Source: Branchiostoma floridae (Eukaryota; Chordata; Leptocardii; Amphioxiformes; Branchiostomatidae). Taken from it: 64,000 nt of DNA. The stretch spans positions 8,115,200-8,179,199 of the forward strand of contig NC_049982.1 in assembly GCF_000003815.2 (NCBI RefSeq). Reading direction: 5' to 3'. Both the position numbers and the translations under genes were made by a program. Of this stretch, positions 43,317 to 55,639 are shown one piece after another (the stretch's first letter is position 1; each line of letters begins with the position of its first letter). The notes below the pieces were generated by a model, which was given only the letters and a program-made list of their open reading frames with translations, ran no database searches and was not told where the DNA came from.

Positions 43317-46300
43317 ATGGAGGGGTGTGGACTTAACTGCATCAAGTATCTCTTGTTCGCTTTCAACCTGATTTTCTGGGTAAGTTTTTCTTGGTAGATT
43401 TTGTATTTTAAATCTCAACGTCTTCCTCTCATGTTACACATGTTACACTAACCCTAATGAGACCTTCTGTTGAAACGTTACCGTGTTACGTAGTTATCTG
43501 GTCTGTTGTTAACTATCGGTGTGACTGCGCCCCTCTACACTATACGGTATAATCAACAGAGAACTGCGATCGTACAAACATTTTGTGTTTTTAAGCGTTA
43601 CATTAGCCTAACCCCGGCAACAGGTTTCAAGACGGTCCACTGATATACAGTTAACAATTTCATACAAAAACAGATCGTTAAGAAGGCCCTGTCATGAACT
43701 TCAAACAGCCAATATCGCCAATTAGTACTATATGCCTTTTAAAAAGATTGCAGCTATTCATTGCGATCATTTGTATTGACGGAAACTCTACATTCCCCGC
43801 TGTCAACAAGGTGTAAACGACTTTTCAAACGCATTTGCTACCCTCCGGTGTTGCGAAACCACGTCTCAAAGTGAATGATAGGAGGTCGTATGAGAGGAAA
43901 GCACAATTCTGAACAGTCGTTGAAAGTGCTAGTTTTTGTGACAGCATGGTTTGAAAGTGTGTGGCACAGGTAGCTAGTAGTACGGTTATGGAAAGTGCTC
44001 AAGATGGCGGCTGTGCCTTCGTGCCGTCACGGTGCGGTAACTTGAACCGCTCCAGTGCCTCTCGAAAACAGGTGAATAGCGGAGCTCGCCGATAATAAAC
44101 ACAGGTGAACACACCGTGCAAGGGGTTTGGGCGATGTTTAAAAACAAGTCAAATCGAAAAATAAAGTGTAATACACGCGTGAGATCGCACGTCGTGTACA
44201 GGAACAGATGATGTCAGTGCTGTTAACGATACTCTATTTGTTTTTTTAACACTTGACTTAACAGTCAAGTTTTCTTGGTATCGACGGATATGGCACCAAT
44301 ATAACTCTAATGCTTGAGGTGTATATCACGGTGTTTGAGGAACTGCATTCGAACTTAAGGTATACAATTTCACTGCACTGAAAGCATATTTGTCAACTGT
44401 CTGAATAGGGACCGTAGAGGAGCGGTCGGACAAACAAGGTTTTAAAAAGATTTAATCTAATTTCTTGGCGGTCAAGGTCATTGGTGGTTGAAACTTCAAA
44501 TGGAGATTTCTCCTGTGTGAGCCTAAATCTGACTATTCTGGTTGGCCTTGTAGAATTTCCAACCACCAATCATAGGCGGCGATATCCGGTGACTAATTCC
44601 TTCCATCGCCCTTTCCAAATTCTCTTGTCTCGGACACACCTGTCGGTAAATCTGACTGGTCGCCATGTCCCCCCCAATGGCTTAGGGTTATTCCGATGAC
44701 AAAAATGAGCAACCAATCTAGTGAATTCAGGAGAGGTGGTGCCAAGTCAATATTTAAATATTTTTGGGAAATTCAAATTTGGAGTTCCTTTTTCTAGTGT
44801 CTTTTTCTAAGGGGTCTGATTTCTTTCAGTCGAAAACTGCGTTTTTAGAATGTGTCTGTGTTGTACGCACGTTTTTATATCTAGTGTGCTGTTAAGAACA
44901 TGATACGGGGTGGAAGCTTAGTGACCCTTTTCTGTGGTCTAGGAGCTAGCCTCAGGTTTTGTTCAACTCGACTAACTGCTTGTCGAGTCAGGGCTTGTAT
45001 CAACAAAGAGCAATCTTCCGTGTCCTCGAAATCTCAAGAGTAGAGAAAACACTTTCTGAGGACTCAATGCAAGGGATATAACCATGAGGGGTGTGGTGTT
45101 TTTCAACGTCCCTTCCCTCTATGTAGACAGGTAATGCAGCATCATCATTCTAATGTATTGAAATCTGCTTGAAACCTACCTGCTGCGTTATTCTTGCGTA
45201 ATACTGTAGACGGAGACGGAAAATTCCCCATACGAGATCACGCATATTCCACAAAGGATTTGAATCATCCATGGTATCAATTTCCATACATAAAATAAAC
45301 AATACGCCCTTCATGTGAAAGGTCTGCACGCCACTGTGCACGTAGGCCGCACGCTGTTGACGAGGAACTGTTTTTACTGTATGGTCCGTTGGGCAACGTG
45401 ACGGTGTCAACAAATAACACGGTTTGGCACAGCGTCTCGGGCCGGGTTATTGTGTTCGTAGTAAAGACCATGATCACAGGAAAAAGGCAATTCTAAGTAA
45501 GACACTTGCCAAGCATTGTTTTAGAGGCCATGACGTTCTCAAACATTTAAAAGCCTTTGATCAATAACTAGTTTGCATTCGGAAGCGTTCAAAGGAACAG
45601 ACGGTAAACAAAACGCCCCCTATAAGTCAGAAAACCCGACGTTGTAGTGTGTGCCGTAAATAACATGGAGTGCCTAATGATGGTAGTAATACATTGCATT
45701 AGATCAGATGAAATGTAGACTACCTTTCTTTCTGAAACAGACAAGGTGATAAGCAAAAATAAAAGTAAGACCAATACAGGTACCAAGAACGTGTCTCTAA
45801 GAATTTTCAACAACAAACTTTCAGAGGCATAAAATGAGGAAAAGTACAGACAGCGGTATTTAACTACTGCCTGCCTCCATAATCTCTGCAGAACAGCCCT
45901 TAAACGTAGAACTTGAAGATCAAACGTTTGTCGAATTCTTGTAGACAAGAACTACAAGTTAGGGATGTTCCACTTTGACCCTCACTATGAGCAGTTGAAA
46001 CTAGAAAGTGTTCATCCGTGTGGAAATATGACTCCAAGAATGCCTAGGTCACATTTCAAAACCACACACCGGGGCCCGACCGGACAGTTTGTGGGAACGA
46101 AAAGTCTGATATAGAAAAGAACAAAAACACCTAAAACGTAAAAAGAATTAGTCATGAGCACAATTAGTGCATGTTTCTTGATAGGACCCCTTATTCCCAA
46201 AGCAGACCNNNNNNNNNNNNNNNNNNNNNNNNNNNNNNNNNNNNNNNNNNNNNNNNNNNNNNNNNNNNNNNNNNNNNNNNNNNNNNNNNNNNNNNNNNNN

Positions 46301-49300
46301 NNNNNNNNNNNNNNNNNNNNNNNNNNNNNNNNNNNNNNNNNNNNNNNNNNNNNNNNNNNNNNNNNNNNNNNNNNNNNNNNNNNNNNNNNNNNNNNNNNNN
46401 NNNNNNNNNNNNNNNNNNNNNNNNNNNNNNNNNNNNNNNNNNNNNNNNNNNNNNNNNNNNNNNNNNNNNNNNNNNNNNNNNNNNNNNNNNNNNNNNNNNN
46501 NNNNNNNNNNNNNNNNNNNNNNNNNNNNNNNNNNNNNNNNNNNNNNNNNNNNNNNNNNNNNNNNNNNNNNNNNNNNNNNNNNNNNNNNNNNNNNNNNNNN
46601 NNNNNNNNNNNNNNNNNNNNNNNNNNNNNNNNNNNNNNNNNNNNNNNNNNNNNNNNNNNNNNNNNNNNNNNNNNNNNNNNNNNNNNNNNNNNNNNNNNNN
46701 NNNNNNNNNNNNNNNNNNNNNNNNNNNNNNNNNNNNNNNNNNNNNNNNNNNNNNNNNNNNNNNNNNNNNNNNNNNNNNNNNNNNNNNNNNNNNNNNNNNN
46801 NNNNNNNNNNNNNNNNNNNNNNNNNNNNNNNNNNNNNNNNNNNNNNNNNNNNNNNNNNNNNNNNNNNNNNNNNNNNACGTGATGTTTGCGTACGGCGTGC
46901 GTGACGTGCTGTCCCTGCTGAATCTGTGACTCCAATAACATGTGAAAATGTGCTTATTTAAAAATTAAAAGTCAGTACTTTCTTCTTCCTTCAGCTTGCC
47001 GGAGGCGGGTTGATCGGAGTGGGGATCTACGTGATGGTTGCGTACGGCGTGAGTGACGTGCTGTCTTTGCTGAACCTCAGCACGCTGCTGCTGCACGGCG
47101 GCGCCATCACGCTCATCGTGGTCGGCGTCATCACCTTCATCGTCGGCTTCCTGGGCTGCTGCGGCGCCATCAAGGAGAACCGCTGTATGCTGGGAACGGT
47201 ACGTTCCTTCAACTTTTGGTCTTCAACGTAAAGTTTTAAAACTGATATAGATAACCTCCTTGATAGAACAGCTGTTGTGTAAAACTCCCGCACGGTGCCT
47301 GCTTGGTATGAGTTTATGACATTTACATGATAGCAAGTATAGTAGCGATAGGATTGGTCCTCGCTACAAAGTTACCGGGTGTGATTTAGCGTACACGGGG
47401 GGTGGGGTGGGGGGCGGGAATCGGGTGTCTAAATTTTGTCTGTGTAGTAGATGATGGAACTGTACTCTAGTAGGGAGTGTTGTGTTATACTTAACCTTTT
47501 ATGCTTTAGAAGAAGGCGACAGTGGCCGCTGAAAATTTGATCCATGTGTAATTTTGTGTTGGAAGAAAGTTTAGCATTGTATAATGGTTACTACCAACAC
47601 ATATGAGCTTCCATAGTAACGTTAACCTTTTATTGCATTTTTCTCGAAAGATACTTGCATCATATTTGCGCAGTTTGAACAAGAAACATAGATAAATCGA
47701 TCGATCAATTGATTGATTGATTGATTTGTTATGACCTGGTGATTGGTGGGATGAACGAATGAGCGAATGAATAAATGAACGAACGAATGAATGAATGAAT
47801 AAATGAACGAACGAACGAACGGATGAATAAATAGATGGATGAATGATGGAATGACTTTATTCTTGGTTGTCTCCCTGCAGTTTTTCACCCTGCTGCTGAT
47901 CCTGCTGCTGGCGGAGATCGGGGTGGCCATCTACGCCTTCGTGCAGCGTGACCAGGTGAGATGCAACAGCAGGATTTTATCTATCTTAGAAAACAATCCT
48001 CCTCTTACACAGAGACATCCTAGGACAAACTGCCTTTTGTCTGTAGTGTGTGTAATGGAAATCAATCGACTTGTAGATATGTGTGCGTTTTTTTTGCTGA
48101 GGATCAATGCATTTGTAAAATAGCTGTATACTTACCTACTATAGACACAGTTCTGCTCATGGACAGAAGCTTTATATATGTTATCCTAAGAGAAGGTCAT
48201 ATTGCAGCGATGTGTATCATATTTTTTGTCTCATATATATCGTTGTCCATCAAACAAGAGATAATGATGGAAGCACTTTTTTATGTATGAGGTGGCAGTT
48301 TCTCCTCGTAGTGAAGCCCCTAAGGAGATACACATATAATTATGTAGGATATTCATCAAGTTGTCTTCGTTCCCGTGTAGTTCTTCGGCCTGATCGGCAC
48401 TGCTGTGGACGGGGCCTCCGTCAATCAATATTCCAGCCTCGACCAGGCCGGACAAAGGCTGATCGACTTCACCCAGACTCATGTGAGTGCCGATCCATAT
48501 TACTGTCGAGACGACGTCGTCGCTGTGACACGTGTGGCTCAACTTGTAGTGCCTATAGCTAGTAGGATAGCAAGTTTTCGGGTGCATTTTTGCTAACCCT
48601 TTAAGCTTCCCTTATAACGTCTTTGGGACACTTCCTCGAACATGGATCACCATTTTACGTCCAAAACATGTGCAGCCCGCACTGAGATGCCCCTTTTCCG
48701 GGTTTGAACCGGGGTCTCCCAACTAATTGGAACTACAGGGCATTCCTTCACATCCATGTGTATTTTTTAAGTAATCTATTTAACAGATGAATGGTATAAA
48801 ACTTGCCAGTACATGAAATGACGCGAGCGAGCTCACTTGCTATACGCCAGGCTAGAAAAACCGGTACCGGAGCATGCTGTACTGTCAAAGCAGAGGTTCG
48901 GCTCCAGCTGTTTTTTTTTTATAAATGTATGTGTTCGTATGCGTTTTTGTCGGGCTTTCGATTTTGTTCCGTTTTCTTTATGTCTGGCGGTCGCTGGATA
49001 TAAAAGCCCGATAAAATAGAAAGCCCGATAAGAACGCCTAAAACACGTAAAGGATTAGCCGGAGCCGAACCTCCGCTTGGCGACAGAGTAGGGCATGTTA
49101 TATTCCACAATGTAGTTGCAAGACGTTTGATTTCGAAATGTTCAGCCAATTGTGACCTCTTCCTATACCACTGCCCTAACAGTACAGCTGAAGNNNNNNN
49201 NNNNNNNNNNNNNNNNNNNNNNNNNNNNNNNNNNNNNNNNNNNNNNNNNNNNNNNNNNNNNNNNNNNNNNNNNNNNNNNNNNNNNNNNNNNNNCGCCAGC

Positions 49301-50804
49301 ATTTACCAAAATAATCATCCCATTCCTCTAACGCATCATGTAAGCTCTGTCTTCCATTTACGAAGAACAAAAATGCCCTTATTTTTTTTCTTTCCAGCCC
49401 TGCAAAACCAACATCATCTCCTTCCTGCAGCAGCAGGTTCTGATTGTGGGCGGGATCGGCATCGGCATCGGCCTTACTCAGGTTGGGCATTAGATTGTAT
49501 ACACGCGTAATATCCATGCTTTAGGCAGTGATAATAGTGCATGGTAGCCTGGGTAACATCCGGATAGTAATTCGCTCCTATGTTCTCTTCTGCTACAGCA
49601 GAGAAGCGACTGTATGTAGCCTATAATAAAAGTCAGAGAGAGAAGCGACTGTGTATAGTGTATAATAAACGTCGGGGTGAGAAGCGACTGTATATAGTGT
49701 ATAATAAACGTCGGAGAGAGAAGCGACTGTATATAGTGTATAATAAACGTCGGAGAGAGAAGCGACTGTATATAGTGTATAATAAACGTCGGAGAGAGAA
49801 GCGACTGTATATAGTGTATAATAAACGTCGGAGAGAGAAGCGACTGTATATAGTGTATAATAAACGGAGCGAACTGCTATAGGGATGGTACCCAGGCTAG
49901 GTGCATGGACACACAGGGCTTAAACGTTCTTGTTTCCGGCTTTCGGAAGCGAGATCATTCCATCATGGGCATGTTGTTTCCATAAGGGGCCTTTCATTGT
50001 CATAGAATCGTAACGGCCTGGCTATGTCAGTGCAGAGTAAGTTAGATAACAGACAACATTACTAATTTTGATTGGTTACTTAGAGTTGTATGTCCAATTA
50101 TATTGCGGTATCGAAATTTAAAAAAAAAGATGTCATTATTCAGCCTTTCTTTGGTTCACAAAGAAGACTCGGTTCACAAGGGTTATTTGAGTGATGTTCA
50201 GCACCAAGGACAGAGCTATGTCCCACTGCTTAGTCAGTGGCACCCCCTTTCCACTAGAGTCTGCGATCGCTGAACGACCAAAGATTTGACGAATCTGTCA
50301 AAAATTTAAAAGAGGAAAAACATACCTTTTAACGTTGTGTAGTGTAATTGTCTTGTAATATTACTTTTATATCTTGCACCACATTCCAATTATAAAGTCA
50401 AAGGTCAAACAAATTCGATTTTGTTCGCTGGATGTACGGTCGCCCAGAGGTTGCCGTCTTGTCGAAAATGACATTGGTTGGTGCAAATTGATTATCAGTG
50501 AAGGTTGTGGGTAAGTTTTTTATATCTTAATGGTAAAGGGACTAGGTAGGTAGGTTCAAGGTTGATGTTTCTGACTTAGGGAGAAGAGATGCTGCTCCAG
50601 TGAGAATTAGCTCAGTGCCCACAATTGGTCCATGTGGCCTTACACTCGAGCAAACTCGTTAAAAAGCACATTCTATGGTCTTTGTTTATCTGTGGCTCAC
50701 CGGAAGTAACAAGTCTATTTTGTGTTATTGTGTTTCAGCTGATCGGGATGATTTTTGCCTGCTGCTTGTTCCATGCGAAGGGAAAAGAGAGCGACATCGT
50801 GTGA
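43317..50804 (+). CDS. Tetraspanin (copy 2), incomplete because of assembly gaps
   Basis: Visible exons: 43317-43379, 46995-47198, 47881-47955, 48381-48482, (missing exon), 49398-49481, 50739-50804. Exons 2, 3, 4, 6 and 7 have exactly the lengths of the corresponding exons of copy 1 (204, 75, 102, 84, 66), so the two are tandem duplicates. TM segments match: [20 protein letters not shown]-type TM2 ending [34 protein letters not shown], and [21 protein letters not shown]. The tail ends KGKESDIV. The exon carrying CCG in the large extracellular loop is not found between 48482 and 49398 and probably lies in the 100-N gap at 49194-49293. Function as for copy 1. It should not be called a pseudogene on this evidence. 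Confidence 0.82.
46209..46876. other. Assembly gap (668 N)
   Basis: A run of N inside intron 1 of tetraspanin 2; any reading frame spanning it is artificial. Confidence 1.
46877..46929 (+). pseudogene. Broken duplicate of tetraspanin 2 exon 2 next to an assembly gap
   Basis: Immediately after the N run the sequence encodes [16 protein letters not shown] then a stop. This matches the start of real exon 2 ([17 protein letters not shown]) about 120 bases downstream. It is either a truncated tandem exon or the remnant of a second haplotype joined at the gap. Confidence 0.65.
49194..49293. other. Assembly gap (100 N)
   Basis: Exactly 100 N, the usual placeholder for a gap of unknown size. The missing loop exon of tetraspanin 2 is expected here. 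Confidence 1.
49545..49900. mobile_element. hAT-type MITE carrying a minisatellite
   Basis: The ends mirror each other: TAGCCTGGGTAACATCC and AGTAATTCGCTCC on the left, GGAGCGAACTGCTA and GGATGGTACCCAGGCTA on the right. The element is flanked by a perfect 8-base direct repeat GTGCATGG at 49537-49544 and 49901-49908, the target duplication size of hAT transposons. There is no transposase; the interior is the 39-base tandem array. It lies in the last intron of tetraspanin 2. Confidence 0.85.
49602..49868. repeat. 39-bp minisatellite inside the MITE
   Basis: About seven copies of a 39-base unit beginning GAGAAGCGACTGTATATAG; the first two copies are diverged and the later ones nearly identical. 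Because 39 is divisible by three the array stays open in one frame as a 13-residue repeat, which is not evidence of coding. Confidence 0.9.
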
Positions 50805-53372
50805 ACTACAGTCACTACAGGAGATTGGAGTGTCCAAAATTATGTCCGCAGTATCTAGAAAGTTCTTATCTTTTCAACAAAGTTGTATCGAGATTTATCA
50901 TCTTATGCTGAGTATTTTGGATGGATAGAATGTATTACAAGGAATAAGACAAAAAGTAAGAATGTATTACAAGGAATAAGAAAAAATCTTTGTAGATAAT
51001 TGTAGGTGTTTGAGCTAACTTGAGTGAATCGTTTATGATTATAATCCATCAGATGTTATGAACCAAGCAGGAAGGGTCGTAGGACACACATCGCACAAGG
51101 AAGTTTAAGAAAACACATAGGAAGAATCATCTGGGCATTCATCTGGGCACAGTTATCAAAGTAAGGCTTTTTTGTTTCACCAGCAGTACATTCTCAAGGC
51201 AATGACTTGTTTTGAAACAACAATTATTCACTGGTGTTTCCACATAATCCCCTACGACTCTTCCTGACAATCTCTTTAACATTATTGTAGGTGTTCTGTC
51301 CACGATTATGATTGTAAAAAAGTGCAGGATATTTTTGTAGACTGAAATAATATGAAATTGGTATCCCTTGTTCTCATATCAATCCTAGTCGGATAGATCA
51401 TGTATATGTACTTGTGTAGACGAGTTATGCTGTACATTGAGAGCCCGGCTAAAACTTGCATATCATTTTAGTTCGATTGTGTTGAACATAGCTTCTGCAA
51501 CTGCGCCTTGGATTATAAATGTTTGCATAGAATTCAGTAACTGAAGCAACATGTCGATGTCATTGCGCAACATTATACATATCACGTTTTGTACAAAGTC
51601 CACAACACTTTCAAGTCTGCCTTGGGGGTGAGAAAAATCCTGCAAGCTGTCGTGCTTAAAAATACCGCAAGGTGTCACTGTTTCCATTCAAATCATGGTC
51701 TTTGCTTTCTAGCTTGGTGATTCGACTCTCTGTATGGAAGAACAATATCTTACAGAAGCTGTAAGGTACGTTTCTAGGCACATAATTATGTATATGTACT
51801 CGCTCTGGGTAATGCAGTTAATAGAACAAAATCTTTTTGGACGTGAAGCAGTTTGTCTTGTTCTTCTGTACCCGTGAATAGTTTCATCGGGTTGGTTGGT
51901 CACTAACTAAAGAGAATCTTTATCCTGATCTTTTGTACCCTTTTTATTCTTTTGTGCCACATTTAATCATGTAGAAGTTTCTACCATGTATATGACCCTT
52001 CATATGGGAACGACAAACCGTCTTGTCCTCTCTTATTACGCGGCATGTTACTAAAAGAAAAGAAAAGGAATAGTGAAATCATGTAATGTTTATTTCAAGG
52101 CTAGAGAAGGTAGAAAACCCAAACAGCTTTGTGACACTGACAAAATCATGGTAGGTTTTGATTGAAGAAATCATATTCATATTCTATTCATTCATTTTTC
52201 ACTACCTATCCACTGTTGGTAACAGTACAGCCACAAAGTTTAGGATACTTCTAGCTTTATGTCATAAAGTACACAAATAGTACGTCTAGTATCTTCTATA
52301 GATAGCAAACCAGGGTAATCAGGAAAATAAACGTGGATTAGACTTGATACATCAAGACTCCTCTACTTTGCCGCCACTCATCGACCCGCTTGTGTTACCC
52401 AGAAGCGTGCTGCTTGTTTGTCAAACACATCTCTGGCCACTTATGCCAGTGGTTACCATAGTCTTTGATGACGTACAATGTTTCTACTATTAGAAGATAA
52501 CGTTATATGATATGGTGAAGCAGTCGGTAATCCCCACTGCCCCACTGCGGCAGGTTATGAAGCAGAACAATGAATAAAACTTCAGTGTTCTGCTGAGGCG
52601 ACGTTGATGGATATTTTATAGTTGGAGTATATCTAGTTGTAATTTCTATTCTCTGTCAGTGTGAGCAAATTTCATCTGCTCAAATTACAAAGTATTCATT
52701 TCTGTCTTTTCGTATCTTGTGAACAATATGTCCTACCAGCTTACATAAACCGTCTATTTCATTGAGGTGATGGTGATATATCCAACGGCCTTTCTATTTA
52801 CAATGATTACTAGTATACTGATTGACTCTACTGTATGGTCCACTATAGTTCATTTCTCCCACTTTGCTATTCAGCTAGTACTAACAACAAACCAGTAGAT
52901 GACGAAGATAGAAATGACATGAAAAGAAGGGAAGGGTTGGAACACCAAACACGGTATTCATGCCATGCCATATCTACAGTAGTTTGTGCAACACAAACTC
53001 CGCTGTCAGGGACCGTAATTGAACCCACCCCAAACACACTCACACATGTGGCCGGCCAAAATGTTTGGCGGGCTGCTATAAGCGAGATTTAATCAGGCTA
53101 TATATACAAGGCATGTAATTTTTCAAAGGCAAGAAGCTGTTCTGTACAACACAAATTTTACAATGCAGGGCAGCAAGTATATCACAGCTTCAAAATTAAG
53201 TACACAAAGTATCAAATGGCCTGTTTTGAATGTCAGTGGCATATCATTGTCCCCCAGAATGAGTTGATAAAGTTGCATTGGGAATATATCTATTGACACG
53301 CTGCATATGTGAAGGAACGTCTATGTGGGGTTCTGTGCTGGATGCCAATAGTTATTCCTACAACAAAGCAGT
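50805..53372. other. Intergenic region
   Basis: No coding exon is supported. It contains the tetraspanin 2 3' UTR on the left and the 3' flank of the minus-strand GIY-YIG-like gene on the right. Confidence 0.4.
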
Positions 53373-54911
53373 TCACGAGCGTCCATTCATGCCGCACTCC
53401 ATTTTCGTCAGCTGCAAATCCTTTATGAGATCCTTTTCTGCCTTCTCCATGGCCTTTTCATTGGTCTTGACACCAACTGCGTCCTTCCCGTACGCCTTGT
53501 AAACAAAGAGTGCGATATTATCGTGCGATGTTTCAGTTTCAGTGAAGTATTTCCTACCACCCTCCGCGTACAGTCTACCGATTAAAACGTCGACGAGTAA
53601 AACGGATTGCAAAGGGGTAGCACTGAATTTCGTAAGATCGGAAAAGAGCTGCATAAGGTTCTTTGAAGCTAGCGCATGTTCCATCCATCTCTTCTCTACT
53701 CCATTCTTTGCCTTCCCTGCGTACGCCTGTACTCTGGCTTCGTCAGGTACACCCTCTCCGTTAAAGCGACAGAGAAGGAGGTACACCGCGTTCTTATGAT
53801 CATCCCCACGGAACGGTTTTTCGGTCGGCTGAAACCTGCTCATATTGCTGTAGAGAATATCTCCCTGAGCTCGAGCCTCTTTGATATAATTGACAGCCCA
53901 GAGCGGAGGGTCTGTATTCTTCGGTTTGTTGTCTTTGCGGTACGGGTTCCACTCTGCCCAAGTTGGTTCAGCCTCCCCCTTATCCTTCAACCAATACATC
54001 ATTGGCAGCAGTGATCTGGGGTATAGGACACCCTCTGAGTCACCAGATGAAACCCGCCGCCATAACTTTCCTGCTTCGAATAGTTTTCTTTGGCCATATG
54101 TTACCGTCCCTGAGAAATTGGTAATGTCTCCTTCGCTGACCTCGTCGACATCGTCAGTCTCCCATCTGATTTGTCCGGCTATGGATAGTTCGATCAGCCT
54201 TTCTGTCATGTACTGTGGGGCATCCAGGAGCTCGAGTATTTCCATCGCGAAGATATGACAATCCATTGTAGTATTGATACGCAAAACAAACTCGCGGATC
54301 TTCCGCTTATACAGGTCTTTACTCAAGTCGAGCGCCACTATCAACTCATCTGCGAGCGTTTTCCAATCAGCCCTTCCAGTACGAAAGTTGATTTTAAATT
54401 CGCGGCAAGGATGCCTCTGCTTAAGAGGGTCTTGATTGCCAGCCGTGCTACTCACTTCGTCAGTATCCCACTTGATTTGTCGGGCTGAGGACAGTTTGAT
54501 CAATCTTTGTTTTATGCAATTTGGGGCTCTCATCTTCTCAAGTAAGTCAATAGCGGGGGTTTGACCATCCATGATGACGTGTTCAGCATTGATCCACTCA
54601 ACAAACTTATCGACCACCTTACCAGCCTTCCCGGACACCTCCCCTTTCTTCTCTTCGACGAGCGCCGCTCTTAACTCACCTTTGAGGGTTTTCGGATTGT
54701 TCCTTCCGGTACGAAAGTTAATCTTAAAGTCGGGGCGAGGATGGCTTGGTTTCAGCCTGTCATAGAAAACCCAACAATTTGAACGTCCACCAATCTCGTC
54801 TACATCGACATACGGTTCTTTCAACATTTGGTTGTATATCAATTTAACTTTGTCCTCCGCTTCCTGGAGGCGGTAGGACGCTTCCTCTGCCTCGGAGGGA
54901 TAAGAGGCCAT
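53373..54911 (-). CDS. GIY-YIG-like domain protein, copy 1
   Basis: A single open exon of 512 aa. I start at the Met followed by ASYPSE, because it has a Kozak-like context and aligns with the start of copy 2; the frame is open 19 codons further upstream (54968). Residues about 50-155 and 165-265 are two copies of one unit (EFKINFRTGR ... TL..EL ... RLI.LS.A.QI.W.TD.V), an internal duplication. Residues about 374-475 resemble a GIY-YIG nuclease: NAVYLLL, then VQAYAGKAKNGVEKRWMEH. This places Tyr, Tyr-x-Gly, Arg and His at the family's catalytic spacing, followed by a conserved HDNIALFVYKAYG. GIY-YIG enzymes cut DNA using a metal ion, but here the first motif is degenerate, so activity is uncertain. 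No signal peptide or membrane segment is seen. The N-terminal unit is not recognised. Confidence 0.7.
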   Translation of the reverse strand: MASYPSEAEEASYRLQEAEDKVKLIYNQMLKEPYVDVDEIGGRSNCWVFYDRLKPSHPRPDFKINFRTGRNNPKTLKGELRAALVEEKKGEVSGKAGKVVDKFVEWINAEHVIMDGQTPAIDLLEKMRAPNCIKQRLIKLSSARQIKWDTDEVSSTAGNQDPLKQRHPCREFKINFRTGRADWKTLADELIVALDLSKDLYKRKIREFVLRINTTMDCHIFAMEILELLDAPQYMTERLIELSIAGQIRWETDDVDEVSEGDITNFSGTVTYGQRKLFEAGKLWRRVSSGDSEGVLYPRSLLPMMYWLKDKGEAEPTWAEWNPYRKDNKPKNTDPPLWAVNYIKEARAQGDILYSNMSRFQPTEKPFRGDDHKNAVYLLLCRFNGEGVPDEARVQAYAGKAKNGVEKRWMEHALASKNLMQLFSDLTKFSATPLQSVLLVDVLIGRLYAEGGRKYFTETETSHDNIALFVYKAYGKDAVGVKTNEKAMEKAEKDLIKDLQLTKMECGMNGRS

Positions 54912-55639
54912 GATAAAAGCGAGACACCTTTCACCTTTCCGTGATAAGAGCGAGTTAATGAATGACAAATCTTGGTACTGGACGACTTTTATAACCTGGG
55001 CATCACCCTCCGTTGCAACCGCTGGCTCAATCTTCCCTCAACACGTTCTCCTTCTCCGATAGAGTGTTGCAAGTTGGAATCTACCGACTGTCTCGGTGCT
55101 TCTAGCGCTGTAACGTTTCACCGGCGTACCCACACTTTGGGGCAACACATCAGCTTATGGGTGCAGCTTTTTATATGGCAGTGAACGACCCAGATAATTA
55201 ACAGACCAACGTTGCTACACCTGTTGGTAAACTTTGTACTCACAGTTCTGGACAGCAGAGAAAGCTAACTCTCCTCCTTAATAAACAGGTTTAGTTCTTG
55301 CTAGGCTGCAGTGAAGTGCTCACACGTACCTCAAGTCATACGTGGTCACTTTAAAACGTCCACAAGTGGTAAGACACAAGGGCGAAGGTGAAGAGACAAA
55401 ATCTGATTCTGACACTCACGACCGTCACCCAAAGGTCCGCTGATTATTTGTCCGACGCACCCATGATCACGTCACATGATGACGTGACGTCAGGTGCTGA
55501 CGTTTTATGATATCATCGTGAGAAGAGCAAATACGCAATGTGTTTTCGCACCACACCTGATGCTGGCATATCATAGTGCAAACAGGCGATATTGACAAAG
55601 GTGACATCATTACCTGCATGTATGCAGGTATGGTTTTGA
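54912..55639. repeat. 5' flank of GIY-YIG-like copy 1 (repeat family R, copy R1)
   Basis: About 55180-55610 is homologous to about 60390-60850 (5' flank of copy 2) and to gene-less segments at about 57800-58140 and 58330-58680. Shared strings include CTGACGTTTTATGAT and GAGAAGAGCAAATACGCAA. Confidence 0.7.

Noticed and set aside
46012-46941. Long frames crossing the N run
   Set aside because: They are produced by unknown bases, not by sequence.
49580-49882. CRISPR-like or protein-coding reading of the 39-bp repeats
   Set aside because: The units are head-to-tail with no unique spacers, in a eukaryotic intron, within a MITE. The open frame exists because 39 is a multiple of three.
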